64,000 nucleotides of DNA, taken from positions 4,092,001 to 4,156,000 of the forward strand of contig NZ_CP134706.1 in the NCBI RefSeq assembly GCF_038246755.1, given 5' to 3'. The position numbers were made by a program, and so were the translations under genes. The DNA comes from Micromonospora sp. FIMYZ51. Lineage in GTDB: Bacteria > Actinomycetota > Actinomycetes > Mycobacteriales > Micromonosporaceae. This document shows, one piece after another, positions 17,574 through 25,955 of the stretch; the first letter of the stretch is position 1; every line of letters starts with the position of its first letter. Under the pieces are notes generated by a model that was not told the DNA's origin, searched no databases, and worked only from the letters and a program-made list of their open reading frames with translations.

Positions 17574-20041
17574 TCCGCGAGCGCCGCCACCACCGGCACG
17601 GCCAGCGCCCGCCGGGCCGGCAGCACCGACGCGGCCAGGGCCGCCAGCACCGCCACGGCGAGGATGCCACCGAGCTGCCCCCAGGGCACCACCAGGACGA
17701 ACTGCCCACCCAGGCGGGCCAGCAGCGCCATCGCCCCGGCGGCGACAGCGGTGCCCAGGGCGACCCCGAGCACCGCACCGACAAGCGCGGTGAGCACCGC
17801 CTCGGTGGCGAGCATGGCGCGCAGCCGTCCCGCGGTCAGCCCGACCGCCCGCAGCACCGCGTTCTCCCTGGTCCGTTCCACCACCGACAGGCTCAGCGTG
17901 TTCGCCACGCCGACCAGCGCGATCACCACGGCCAGACCGAGCAGCGCGACCACGAAGGCCAGCAGCATGTCCACCGTGCCGGTGAGCATCCGCTTGTACG
18001 CCCCCTGGTCCAGCAGGTTGACCGTCGGGTAGTCGACCAGGACCTCCTCGATCGCGGCCCGAGCCGAGTCGGCCGACACCCCGGCGGCCGGATCGATCTC
18101 CGCCAGGTAGCCCCGCACCTGCGGGAAGAGCCGGCTGAAGTCGGCGGCGACCAGGTCGACCAGGTGCCCGGTCGGTGCCGAATAGATCTCTCCTTCCGCG
18201 CCGGTCACCACCGCCGCCACCTCGAACCGCTCACCGCGCAGCACGATGCGGTCCCCGACCGACAAACCGCGCCGCGCCGCCAGTTCCCGGTGCACAAGTA
18301 CCCGGCCCGGCCCGAGCCGGTCGGTACGGCCGGCCAGTACGCCGTCGAGCCGCCGGTCCACCAGGGCCGGGTCGGCGGCGCGGAACACCACCTCGTCGAC
18401 GGTCTGCGTACGGGTCTCGTGCACCACGCCCAGTTCGGGTCGGGTGGCCAGCGCGTCGACCACGCCAGCGGGCAGGTCGACGCCGATCCCGGTGACCAGG
18501 AAGTCCACGCCCACCTGGGCGTCCACGCTGCGCTCGATGGCCGTCTTGGTGCTCTGCGCGCCCACCACGAAGGAGGCGACCAGGCCGATGCCGATCACCA
18601 GGGCGGTGGCGGTGGCGGCCACCCGCCGTGGATTGCGCACCGCGTTGGCCACGGCGAGGGTGGCGGTCACCCCGAAGATCCGACGGGCGGGCGCGCCGAA
18701 CACCCGGACCAGCGCCGGCACCAGGACCGGCCCGAACAGGACGATGCCGAGGAAGGTCAGGATCCCGCCGAGGGCGACCAGCGGGATCTGCCCGGCCCGG
18801 GCCGCGCCGGCCAGGGCCGCGACACCGGCCGCCAGGAGCACCGCGCCGAAGGCCAGGCGCACCCGGCCGGCGGGCCGGGTGACCTGCACGGCCGCGTCGG
18901 TAAGCGCCGCCACCGGAGCGACCCGGGTGCCGTGCCAGGCCGGTACGAGGGCCGCGCCGACGGTGAGCACCGTGCCGGCGACGAGACAGCCAAGCACCGT
19001 GCCGGCGGTGATCGTCAGCTCGCCGTTCAGCGGGACGGCCAGCCACGCCATCAGCGCCGTCAGGCCGGCCGCCAGCCCGGCGCCGAGCACCACGCCGAGC
19101 CCGGAGGCGACCAGGCCGACCAGTCCCGCCTCCAGCACGGTGGCCCGGAACACCTGTCCCCGGGTGGCGCCGACCAGGCGCAGCAGCGCGGTCCGGCGGG
19201 AACGCTGGGCGAGCACGATGGTGAACGTGTTCGCGATGACGAACCCGGCCACCACCACCGCCACCCCGGCGAAGGTGAGCAGGACCAGGTTGAACTGGTC
19301 GACGTCGCGCACCGCGTCGGTGACGGCCTCGTCCAGGATCGCCTGCCGGGTCCGTACCGTCGGACCAGTCCCGACGGCCGCGGTGATCCGCTCGGCGAGC
19401 GCCTGGTCGGAGACCCCCGGTTCGGCCGCCACCATGATCCGGCCGTAGCCCTCCTCGCCGCTGACGGCGAGCGCGTCGGTGCCGACCAGGCCGATGAACG
19501 GTCCGCCGATGTCCCGCGTGGTGTTTGCCACGTCGACCGTGCCGACCAGGGTGTACGGCCGGGCCGCACCGCTGGCGCCGCCGATCCGGACCGGTGTGCC
19601 GAGGTCGAAGCCCTGCTCGGCGACTGTCTGTTCGTCGAGCACCACCTCGCCGGACCTGGCCGGCAGCCGCCCGGTCACCAGGTCGTACGACTGGAGGGCC
19701 GGATCGGTGGGCACCGCGGCGAGGAACCCGAAGCCGAGCACCGGCCGGCCGTCCGAGCCCACCACCCCGGCGGTGCCGGTCAGCTCGCCCTCGGCGGCGC
19801 GTACCCCGTCGACCGTGCGCACCCGGTCGATAAGTGCCCCCGGTAGCGGTTCCTGGTCGGCGTAGACGCCGACGTCGGTGTGCCGGTCGAAGGTGGCCGC
19901 CCGGTCGTAGGTGCCGGCCCGCATCCCGTCGACGAAGATCAGTGTGCCGGCGATGAAGGCCACCCCGAGCACGACGGCGAGGGCGGACATCAGCATGCGC
20001 AGCGCCTCGGCGCGCACCGAACGCAGGGTCACCCGGAGCAT
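17570..20041 (-). CDS. ABC transporter permease (FtsX/MacB type, two FtsX domains)
   Basis: 823 residues. Two FtsX-like cores, each with a leading helix, an extracytoplasmic domain and three further helices: first copy about 1-400 (SALAVVLGVAFIAGTLIF, then LTFAGVAVVVAGFVIANTF), second about 430-823 (ATLAVANAVRNPRR, then LLGLAVVIALVGVANTLSL). This double layout is common in actinobacterial exporters. The ATPase gene ends two bases before it. Such systems move lipids or peptides or work mechanically on the envelope rather than importing nutrients. Substrate unknown; a two-component pair lies just upstream on the same strand. Confidence 0.92.
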   Translation of the reverse strand: MLRVTLRSVRAEALRMLMSALAVVLGVAFIAGTLIFVDGMRAGTYDRAATFDRHTDVGVYADQEPLPGALIDRVRTVDGVRAAEGELTGTAGVVGSDGRPVLGFGFLAAVPTDPALQSYDLVTGRLPARSGEVVLDEQTVAEQGFDLGTPVRIGGASGAARPYTLVGTVDVANTTRDIGGPFIGLVGTDALAVSGEEGYGRIMVAAEPGVSDQALAERITAAVGTGPTVRTRQAILDEAVTDAVRDVDQFNLVLLTFAGVAVVVAGFVIANTFTIVLAQRSRRTALLRLVGATRGQVFRATVLEAGLVGLVASGLGVVLGAGLAAGLTALMAWLAVPLNGELTITAGTVLGCLVAGTVLTVGAALVPAWHGTRVAPVAALTDAAVQVTRPAGRVRLAFGAVLLAAGVAALAGAARAGQIPLVALGGILTFLGIVLFGPVLVPALVRVFGAPARRIFGVTATLAVANAVRNPRRVAATATALVIGIGLVASFVVGAQSTKTAIERSVDAQVGVDFLVTGIGVDLPAGVVDALATRPELGVVHETRTQTVDEVVFRAADPALVDRRLDGVLAGRTDRLGPGRVLVHRELAARRGLSVGDRIVLRGERFEVAAVVTGAEGEIYSAPTGHLVDLVAADFSRLFPQVRGYLAEIDPAAGVSADSARAAIEEVLVDYPTVNLLDQGAYKRMLTGTVDMLLAFVVALLGLAVVIALVGVANTLSLSVVERTRENAVLRAVGLTAGRLRAMLATEAVLTALVGAVLGVALGTAVAAGAMALLARLGGQFVLVVPWGQLGGILAVAVLAALAASVLPARRALAVPVVAALAD

Positions 20042-20043
20042 GC

Positions 20044-20841
20044 TCACCGCCCCCTTGCCGGCGCGGCGACCGGACCGGCCGCCGCAGTGGAGTCCAGCTG
20101 GCCGAGCACGTCGAGGATCCGCTCGGCGGTCGGCTCGCTCAGGTCCCGGACCAGCCGGCCGTCGGCGAGGAAGACCGCCCGGTCGGCGTAGGCGGCGGCG
20201 ACCGGGTCGTGGGTCACCATCACCACGGTCTGCCCGAGGGTGTCGACCGCCTCGCGCAGCAGCCCGAGCAGGGCGGCCCCGGAGCGGGAGTCCAGGTTGC
20301 CGGTCGGCTCGTCGGCGAAGATCACCCACGGCTTGGTGATCAGGGCCCGGGCCACCGCGACCCGCTGTTGCTGACCGCCGGAGAGTTCGGCCGGGCGGTG
20401 CCGCAACCGGTCACCGAGCCCGACCGCGGCGACCACCTGGCGCAGCCAGGCCGGCTCGGGCCGCCGGCCGGCGATGGCCAGCGGCAGCACGATGTTCTCC
20501 TCGGCACTGAGCGCGGGAAGCAAATTGAATTTCTGGAACACGAAGCCGATCCGGTCCCGGCGCAACAGGGTGAGCCGCCGGTCGTCGAGGCGGCCCAACT
20601 CGGTGTCGCCGACCCGGACCGTGCCGGCGGTGGGCCGGTCCAGACCGGCCAGGCAGTGCATCAGCGTCGACTTGCCGGAGCCGGAGGGGCCCATGATGGC
20701 GGTGAACCGGCCGGCGGCGAAGTCGACATCGACGCCGTCGAGGGCGACGACGCCGGCCGGACCGACGCCGTACTGCTTGCGCAGTCCCCGGGTGGTGACG
20801 GCGACGCTGGCGGTGACGTGGGCGGGTGGTGCGTGGGACAC
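20044..20841 (-). CDS. ABC transporter ATP-binding protein (MacB/LolD type)
   Basis: 265 residues. Walker [11 protein letters not shown]-loop FQKFNLLP, signature LSGGQQQR, Walker [14 protein letters not shown] and the switch His in VTHDP are all intact; NLDSR after Walker B is characteristic of the MacB/LolD/FtsE group. GTG start with GGGAG six bases before. It forms a unit with the downstream FtsX-type permease (two-base gap). An active exporter ATPase is expected. Confidence 0.93.
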   Translation of the reverse strand: MSHAPPAHVTASVAVTTRGLRKQYGVGPAGVVALDGVDVDFAAGRFTAIMGPSGSGKSTLMHCLAGLDRPTAGTVRVGDTELGRLDDRRLTLLRRDRIGFVFQKFNLLPALSAEENIVLPLAIAGRRPEPAWLRQVVAAVGLGDRLRHRPAELSGGQQQRVAVARALITKPWVIFADEPTGNLDSRSGAALLGLLREAVDTLGQTVVMVTHDPVAAAYADRAVFLADGRLVRDLSEPTAERILDVLGQLDSTAAAGPVAAPARGR

Positions 20842-20883
20842 GTGCTGCTCCCGTACGGAAAGTGCTTCGCGGACCCTTCCGAC

Positions 20884-20914
20884 GCTATGGAGAGCAGCGG
20901 TCCATCGAGATCAA
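20884..20914 (-). promoter_or_regulatory. Putative promoter for the ABC exporter operon
   Basis: On the minus strand TTGATC and CATAGC are spaced by 19 bp and end about 43 bp before the ATPase start, in the 131-bp gap after the response regulator. The spacing is one or two bases long, so this is tentative. Confidence 0.3.
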
Positions 20915-20972
20915 CCCACCCGCTCGAGGGCTGTCCACCCCAGGTAGTCCCGACCGGGTGCGCTCGTCCGCC

Positions 20973-21653
20973 TCAGGTCGTACGCCGATCCTGGACGCCC
21001 GGGGTGACCAGGCCCGTCTCGTACGCCAGCACCACCGCCTGCACCCGGTCGCGCAGATTCAGTTTGGCCAGGATCCGGCCGACGTGCGTCTTCACCGTCG
21101 CCTCGGCGACGTGCACCCGGCCGGCGATCTCGGTGTTCGACAGGCCCTCGGCGACCAGCAGCAGGATCTCCCGTTCCCGTTCGGTGAGCTGGGCCAGCCG
21201 GGGATCCTCGGCGGGGCCGGCGCCGAGCTGACCGGCGAACCGGTCGAGCAGCCGTCGGGTGATCGACGGGGCCACCACCGAGTCGCCCCGCGCGACGACC
21301 CGGATCGCGGCCAGCAGTTCCTCCGGTGGCACGTTCTTGAGCAGGAAACCGCTCGCCCCGGCGCGCAGCGCGGCGAACGCGTCGGCCTCGGTGTCGAAGG
21401 TGGTCAGCACCAGCACCCGCGGCGGCCCGGCCGGCCGGTCGGCGCAGAGCCGCCGGGTGGCCTCCACGCCATCCATTGTCGGCATCCGGATGTCCATCAC
21501 CACCACGTCGGCCTCGACCCGGTCCAGCACCCGCAGCGCGTCCGCGCCGTCGATCGCCTCGCCGACCACCTCCAGGTCGGGCTGGGAGTCAAGCACCATC
21601 CGGAACCCGGCGCGGATCAGCGCCTGGTCGTCCACGATCACCACCCGCGTCAT
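20973..21653 (-). CDS. LuxR/NarL-family response regulator
   Basis: 226 residues. Receiver domain 1-120 with acidic pocket DDQ, phosphoacceptor Asp in VVMDIRMP and the Lys in FLLKN. A C-terminal LuxR HTH follows (LTEREREILLLVAEGLSNTEIAGRVHVAEATVKTHVGRIL, given here only as its ends for orientation: LTERERE to TVKTHV). Its ATG overlaps the kinase stop (ATGA), so the pair is translationally coupled. Located just upstream of an ABC exporter on the same strand, which is a plausible target. Confidence 0.93.
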   Translation of the reverse strand: MTRVVIVDDQALIRAGFRMVLDSQPDLEVVGEAIDGADALRVLDRVEADVVVMDIRMPTMDGVEATRRLCADRPAGPPRVLVLTTFDTEADAFAALRAGASGFLLKNVPPEELLAAIRVVARGDSVVAPSITRRLLDRFAGQLGAGPAEDPRLAQLTEREREILLLVAEGLSNTEIAGRVHVAEATVKTHVGRILAKLNLRDRVQAVVLAYETGLVTPGVQDRRTT

Positions 21654-22978
21654 GCCGCGATCACCTCCGTTGCGGAGGACGAGGGTAGCGGCAGCCGCGC
21701 CTGCACCTGCCAGCCGCCGGCCAGCCGGGGACCGGCGGCGAGGCTGCCGCCGTACATCGAGACCCGCTCGCGCATGCCGATCAGACCGTGGCCGCCGGGC
21801 GGTGCCGGGGCCACCGGCCCGCTGCCGCCGCCGTCGTCGACCACCCGCAACTCGACGGCGTCGGCACCGTGCACCAGGGTCACCGCCACGTCGGCACCGA
21901 CCCCGGCGTGCTTGAGCGCGTTGGTCAGCGCCTCCTGGACCAGCCGGTACACGGTCAGGTCCAGCGCGGTGGGCAGCGGGGTCGGCGCGCCGGTCACCGT
22001 GTACCCGACCCGCAGCCCGGCAGCGCGGAACCGGTCCAGCAGGGCGGGCAGTTCGGCCACCGCGGGACGCCGATGACCGGGCTCGCCCGGCGGCGCCCCA
22101 TCCGCCGGGTCCAGCTGCGCCCCATCCGCCGGGTCCAGCTGCGCCCCATCCGCCGGGTCCAGCTGCGCCCCTTCCGCCGGGCCCGCCGTGGCGCGGGCCG
22201 GCGCCGGCCCAGGCCACCGGTCGGCGGCCGGATCCGGCGGGCTCGGATCCCGCAGTACGCCCACCAGCCGACGCATGTCCTCCAGGGCCTGCCGGCCGGT
22301 GTCCGCCACCACCTTCACCGCGTTGCGGGCCGTCTCCGGACTCTGGTCGATCATGTAGCGGGCCCCGTCCGCCTGAACGATCATGACGGCCATGCTGTGT
22401 GCCACCACGTCGTGCAGTTCCCGGGCGATCCGGGTGCGCTCCTCGGCCACCGCCGCCCGCGCCTCGGCCTCCCGCTCCCGTTCCAGGGTCGCGGCCCGCT
22501 CCTCCAGGCTGAGCACGTACAGCCGGCGGGTGCGCACGTTCAACGCCACCAACCAGACCGCCCCGGTCACCAGGCCGAAGTAGATGGCAGTGAAGTACCA
22601 GGCGACCTGTGACGGGGTCTGCACCGCGGCGAAGACCACTCCGATCATGGCGACGATCCCGGCCAGCACCCCGTCGCGCAGCCGGTCGGCGTACTTGACC
22701 ACGCTGTAGAGGGCGATGAGCACCGCCACGTCGTACGGCATCGGCGCCCAGCCCAGAGCGACCTGGACGAAGGCGAGCACGGCCACCGCGACGGTCACCG
22801 CCACCGGCCGGACCCGCCGGAACAGCAGGGCCACCGCCATCGCCACGCCGATCGCGGCGGACCACCAGCCGCCCGGCTGGATGGCCGCCGGCGCCACCCC
22901 GAGCAGTATCACCACGCCGGCGACCGCGACGTCGAAGACGACGGTGGGTAGCGACCGGCGGAAAATCCGAGCATTCAT
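21650..22978 (-). CDS. Sensor histidine kinase, HisKA_3/NarL type
   Basis: 442 residues. About five membrane helices fill residues 10-165, with no large sensory loop. A coiled stretch (LEEREA-rich) leads to the HisKA_3 dimerisation helix ERTIARELHDVVAHSMAV with the phosphoacceptor His. The HATPase_c domain shows EALTNALKHA (N box), VVDDGGG (G1) and GGHGLIGMRERV (G2). Between them sits a low-complexity insert with three copies of AQLDPADG. The ATG at 22978 has GGGTG before it; a GTG two codons earlier is possible. Pairs with the overlapping response regulator. Confidence 0.92.
   Translation of the reverse strand: MNARIFRRSLPTVVFDVAVAGVVILLGVAPAAIQPGGWWSAAIGVAMAVALLFRRVRPVAVTVAVAVLAFVQVALGWAPMPYDVAVLIALYSVVKYADRLRDGVLAGIVAMIGVVFAAVQTPSQVAWYFTAIYFGLVTGAVWLVALNVRTRRLYVLSLEERAATLEREREAEARAAVAEERTRIARELHDVVAHSMAVMIVQADGARYMIDQSPETARNAVKVVADTGRQALEDMRRLVGVLRDPSPPDPAADRWPGPAPARATAGPAEGAQLDPADGAQLDPADGAQLDPADGAPPGEPGHRRPAVAELPALLDRFRAAGLRVGYTVTGAPTPLPTALDLTVYRLVQEALTNALKHAGVGADVAVTLVHGADAVELRVVDDGGGSGPVAPAPPGGHGLIGMRERVSMYGGSLAAGPRLAGGWQVQARLPLPSSSATEVIAA
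22094..22181. repeat. 24-bp in-frame tandem repeat inside the histidine kinase gene
   Basis: The unit encodes AQLDPADG on the minus strand and is present three times perfectly, with degenerate flanking copies, in the linker between the dimerisation and ATPase domains. Twenty-four bases keep the frame, so copy-number change would alter linker length only. Confidence 0.9.
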
Positions 22979-22996
22979 CGTCACCCAGCGTAGGTG

Positions 22997-23050
22997 TAAG
23001 GAAGGGCCCCCTGTTAACGCCTGCGGTATAGCAGGGGGCCCCGCTTAACA
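22997..23050. repeat. Dispersed GGGCCCC/TTAAC palindromic repeat, copy 1
   Basis: TAAGGAAGGGCCCCCTGTTA is followed by a GCCTGCGGTATAG centre and then GGGGGCCCCGCTTAACA. It begins 19 bp before the histidine kinase start. Three further copies of the same pattern lie at 34444-34493, 34560-34617 and 54522-54581. All are intergenic. The alternating GGGCCCC and TTAAC blocks allow hairpins on either strand. Confidence 0.85.
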
Positions 23051-23246
23051 TTCGACAGCGGCCGAGCGGCTCGTCGTCGGCGGCGGCTCCTGGTCGGCCC
23101 ACCACTACCACGGGCACAGCTACTCCTCGGACATCCAGAAGGAACTCGACGTGCTCGAACTCAACGACTGGCCGGGCTGGACGGCCAAGCTGGTCCAGTA
23201 CCGCGAGTTGAACGTGCAGACCCAGCCCAGCTACCTGAACTGGTAG
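23049..23246 (+). pseudogene. 3' remnant of an unidentified gene, cut off by the repeat
   Basis: Read on the plus strand the frame gives about 65 residues rich in aromatic and His residues (for example WSAHHYHGHSYSSD, ELNDWPGWTAKLVQY and QTQPSYLNW) before a TAG. It looks like the C terminus of a folded, possibly extracellular protein: composition and codon use are protein-like, and third positions are strongly G/C. There is no start codon, and a TAA in the adjoining repeat closes the frame just upstream. I do not recognise the parent family. The simplest reading is a deletion or repeat-mediated rearrangement that removed the 5' part. Confidence 0.6.
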
Positions 23247-23278
23247 CCGTCCCCCGCACGGCACCGCCGCCCGATCGA

Positions 23279-23303
23279 GTTTCGTCGCTGCCAACCGGGG
23301 TAC
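23279..23303 (+). promoter_or_regulatory. Putative sigma-B-type stress promoter
   Basis: GTTT, 15 bases, then GGGTAC matches the Streptomyces sigma-B-family consensus (GNNT-N14-16-GGGTAC/T). It ends 28 bp before the DUF2188 start, a normal leader length, suggesting osmotic or general-stress induction. Confidence 0.55.
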
Positions 23304-23331
23304 CTCCCCCGCCGACGAGAAAGGGGTGACG

Positions 23332-23553
23332 ATGACGCGCAACGAGTACCACGTGGTGCCGGACGGTGGCGGCTGGAAGGTCGAACAGGGCAGCACCGTC
23401 GTCGGCACGTACGACACCAAGCAGCGCGCGGTCGAGGTCGGCCGCGAGGTGGCGCACGGCAACGAGCCCAGCCAGCTCGTGGTGCACACCGCCGACGGGC
23501 GGATCGAGACCGAGTACACCTACCGGGACGATCCGTACCCGCCGGCCGGCTAG
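23332..23553 (+). CDS. DUF2188 domain small protein
   Basis: 73 residues covering one DUF2188 domain: YHVVPDGGGWKVEQG, then TKQRAVEVGREVA and SQLVVHTADGRI. DUF2188 proteins are small soluble proteins of unknown role, often linked to stress regulons in actinobacteria. The ATG follows GAAAGGGG by five bases; a GTG two codons earlier is the alternative. A stress-type promoter precedes it and a strong hairpin follows, so it looks monocistronic. Confidence 0.85.
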   Translation: MTRNEYHVVPDGGGWKVEQGSTVVGTYDTKQRAVEVGREVAHGNEPSQLVVHTADGRIETEYTYRDDPYPPAG

Positions 23554-23564
23554 TCGGCCGCACC

Positions 23565-23617
23565 GGCGACGGCCTGTCGGCACCATCCCCCTCAGGTGCT
23601 GCCGGCAGGCCGTCGCC
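23565..23617 (+). terminator. Strong hairpin terminator after the DUF2188 gene
   Basis: GGCGACGGCCTG pairs perfectly with CAGGCCGTCGCC, and an inner GGCACC/GGTGC stem extends the helix. It starts 11 bp after the stop codon. There is no U-tract, as is usual in this GC range. Confidence 0.75.
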
Positions 23618-23737
23618 ATGCCCACCCCACACCGGCCCCATCGGCGCCGACGGGCCCTTCCCGGTGACCGTGCCGGCCGTCACCCCTGGTGACGGCGGAA
23701 CCCGTGCCGTACGCCCGGCATGTCAGGATGACCGGCC

Positions 23738-24961
23738 GTGACCTGCACCGGGGATGCCCCGCCCGCCCCGAACCGACCGGCCTGGCGCCGGTTCCACCCA
23801 CTCGACGCGATCGCCGTCGCGCTCGCGGTGGCCGGGATCGGCTGCGTCGCCACCGGAGCACTGCCCCGACCCGACGCCGCCGCCACCCTCGGGCGGATCC
23901 TGCCGCTGCTGCTCTTCCTCGGCACCGTGGTGGTGCTCGCCGAACTGGCCGCCGCAGCCGGCCTCTTCGACGTGCTCGCCACCCGGATGGCCGTCGTGGC
24001 CCGGGGTAGCTGGCCCGCCCTCTTCGCACTCTGCGTCGGCCTCGCCGCCCTCACCACGATCGCGCTCAACCTGGACACCACTGCGGTGCTGCTCACCCCG
24101 GTGCTGCTCGCGCTGGCGGTCACCCTGCGCACCGCCGTCGCGCCGCTGGCGGTCACCACCGTCTGGCTGGCGAACACGGCGAGCCTGCTGCTGCCGGTCT
24201 CCAACCTGACCAACCTGCTGGCCGCCGACCGCATCGGGCTCGACCCGCTGGCGTACGCGGAAATCATGTGGCTGCCCCAGCTGGCCGTCCTCGCGGTCAC
24301 CACCGTGCTGCTCTGGTGCTGCTGGTGGCGCCGCGACCGGCCGGCCGGTGGCCGGTTCCCGGCACCGCAGGTGCACCGGCCGGCCGACCCGGTGCTGTAC
24401 CGGACCGCGCTCGGTGGCTGCCTGCTCTTCGTCGGCGCGATCCTGACCGGCGTACCGGTCGGCCTCGCCTCGGCGGTCGCGGCCGGTCTGCTGGTGGCCG
24501 GCTTCGCGATCCGCTCCCCCGGTACGCTGCGCCCGGCGCTGCTGCCCTGGCGGCTGCTGCTCTTCGTCACCGGACTGTTCCTGGTCGTCCAGACGATCGG
24601 CCAACACGGGCTCAACGAGCTGGTGGCCTGGCTCGCCGGACCCGACGGCGGGGTGCTTGGCGCGCTACGCGCGGGCGGTACCGGCGCGCTGCTGGCCAAT
24701 CTGGTGAACAACCTGCCCGCCTATCTGGCCGGCGAGGCGGCGCTGCCACCCGGCGACCGGCAACGGCTGCTCGCCCTGCTGGTCGGCACCAACGTCGGGC
24801 CGCTCGCGCTGCCCTGGGCGTCATTGGCGACGCTGTTGTGGCTGGAGCGGTGCCGGGCCGCCCGGGTCAAGGTGCCGATGCTCCGGTTCCTCGTCACCAG
24901 CGCCGCCGTGGCGGTGCTCGGCACCCTCGCCGCCGCCGGTGCCCTGCTGCTCACCCGCTGA
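23738..24961 (+). CDS. ArsB/SLC13-type membrane permease
   Basis: 407 residues with about ten to eleven membrane helices. The pattern of the ion-transporter superfamily is visible: a mid-protein reentrant loop with NTASLLLPVSNLTNLL near residue 145-160, and its C-terminal counterpart LLANLVNNLPAYLAGE near 305-320 plus LVGTNVGPL. These NTAS/SNLTN and NNLPA/GTN pairs are typical of ArsB and related SLC13 permeases. Substrate could be arsenite, another oxyanion or a dicarboxylate; no arsenic genes (arsC, ArsR) flank it, so I leave it open. GTG start; the ribosome site is weak. Confidence 0.8.
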   Translation: MTCTGDAPPAPNRPAWRRFHPLDAIAVALAVAGIGCVATGALPRPDAAATLGRILPLLLFLGTVVVLAELAAAAGLFDVLATRMAVVARGSWPALFALCVGLAALTTIALNLDTTAVLLTPVLLALAVTLRTAVAPLAVTTVWLANTASLLLPVSNLTNLLAADRIGLDPLAYAEIMWLPQLAVLAVTTVLLWCCWWRRDRPAGGRFPAPQVHRPADPVLYRTALGGCLLFVGAILTGVPVGLASAVAAGLLVAGFAIRSPGTLRPALLPWRLLLFVTGLFLVVQTIGQHGLNELVAWLAGPDGGVLGALRAGGTGALLANLVNNLPAYLAGEAALPPGDRQRLLALLVGTNVGPLALPWASLATLLWLERCRAARVKVPMLRFLVTSAAVAVLGTLAAAGALLLTR

Positions 24962-25023
24962 GCCGACGCCGACCGGCACCAGCACCGGCCGCGCCGGCTC
25001 CGCCTGACCGCATCGACACCCGA

Positions 25024-25074
25024 CCGCCCGGCACCGGCACCACCACCACCGGCCGCCCGCCCCGTGCCGGGCGG
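25024..25074. terminator. Hairpin between convergent permease and MerR genes
   Basis: CCGCCCGGCAC and GTGCCGGGCGG form a perfect 11-bp stem around a 29-base loop. It lies in the 122-bp gap between convergent genes and could serve both strands; the large loop lowers confidence. Confidence 0.45.
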
Positions 25075-25083
25075 CCAGCGGCG

Positions 25084-25902
25084 TCAGGCCCGACGCACCG
25101 GCAGTTGCAGCTCGGTGACGCCCTTGTCGGGCTGGTCCGCGCAGTACTCCAGGTAGAACTCGCGGGCAAAGCCGTCCGCCCGCCAGCCGTTCTCCTCGAT
25201 CCACCGGGCCAGCACCTGCAAACTCTGGTCGGCCGTGACCATCGAGCCGTGATGGATCGTCGTCGCCGCGGTGATCGCCGGCAGTTCCACAACTGTCACC
25301 TCGTGGCCCGGCGGGTCGACGTCGATCCCCACCGCGGCGTGCACCACCACAGCCTCACCGTCGTCGGCCGGGTCGTACCAGGCAAGTGCCGGCCCGGCGG
25401 GGCGGATGTCAGCGTCCGCCAGCCGACGGAACAGCTCCGGGTAGAGCGGGGTCAACGCGGGCGCGATGTCCGCCCCGTCGTAGCTGGCCGCGACCGCGGA
25501 CAGCGCCGCGACCCGGATCGGGGAGATTTCCTTGATGACGACATCCTGGCTGGTCATCCGACCCTCCGTCTCGATCATGTGGAGCCTCGCCTCGACGCCG
25601 GCCAGGCGGGCGGTGTCCGCCGCCATCTGCGCCTCCAACTGTGCTCTGCGCAGCCGCAGCATGCCGCGCAACTCGGTGCTGTCGACCGCCTCGTCGAGGA
25701 TCGCCCGCACCTGGCTGAGGGTCAGCCCCAGCTCCTTGAGAGCGATCACCCGATTCAGCCGACCCAGTTGGGCAGCCGTGTAGTAGCGGTAGCCGCTGTG
25801 CGGGTCGACGGCGGCCGGGCGGAGCAGCCCGAGGCTGTCGTAGTGCCGCAGCATCCGTACCGACACCCGGCCCAGGTTGGCGAAGTCTCCGATAGTGAAC
25901 AT
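25084..25902 (-). CDS. MerR-family regulator with GyrI-like ligand domain
   Basis: 272 residues. The MerR HTH and wing occupy 1-70 (MFTIGDFANLGRVSVRMLRHYDSLGLL, beginning as usual at residue 1; key part SVRMLRHYD), then a coiled dimerisation helix. The C-terminal half from about 120 is a GyrI/BmrR-type small-molecule domain ending VTELQLPVR. It therefore resembles BmrR-class multidrug sensors. There are no metal-binding cysteines. A GGAGGGG site precedes the ATG, and a palindrome abutting a TTGACT -35 lies 20-40 bp upstream. Likely autoregulated; the other target is unclear. Confidence 0.9.
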   Translation of the reverse strand: MFTIGDFANLGRVSVRMLRHYDSLGLLRPAAVDPHSGYRYYTAAQLGRLNRVIALKELGLTLSQVRAILDEAVDSTELRGMLRLRRAQLEAQMAADTARLAGVEARLHMIETEGRMTSQDVVIKEISPIRVAALSAVAASYDGADIAPALTPLYPELFRRLADADIRPAGPALAWYDPADDGEAVVVHAAVGIDVDPPGHEVTVVELPAITAATTIHHGSMVTADQSLQVLARWIEENGWRADGFAREFYLEYCADQPDKGVTELQLPVRRA

Positions 25903-25921
25903 GGCCCCTCCACGGTCGACG

Positions 25922-25942
25922 CTGACACGGTGTCAGAGTCAA
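25922..25942 (-). promoter_or_regulatory. MerR-type operator overlapping its own promoter
   Basis: On the minus strand TTGACT (-35 like) is followed directly by CTGACAC-C-GTGTCAG, a perfect 7-bp inverted repeat with a one-base centre. MerR proteins bind palindromes placed between -35 and -10, which fits. It lies 20 bp before the MerR start. Confidence 0.6.
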
Positions 25943-25955
25943 CCCCGGGCCACCG

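Noticed and set aside
17570..20329. Longer permease frame.
   Set aside because: Extra N-terminal codons overlap the ATPase gene; the ATG at 20041 starts the FtsX fold.
20973..23519. An open frame that would fuse the response regulator to a long upstream part.
   Set aside because: Upstream part is antisense or off-frame to the kinase gene, with no domain; the real regulator starts at 21653 with an ATGA overlap.
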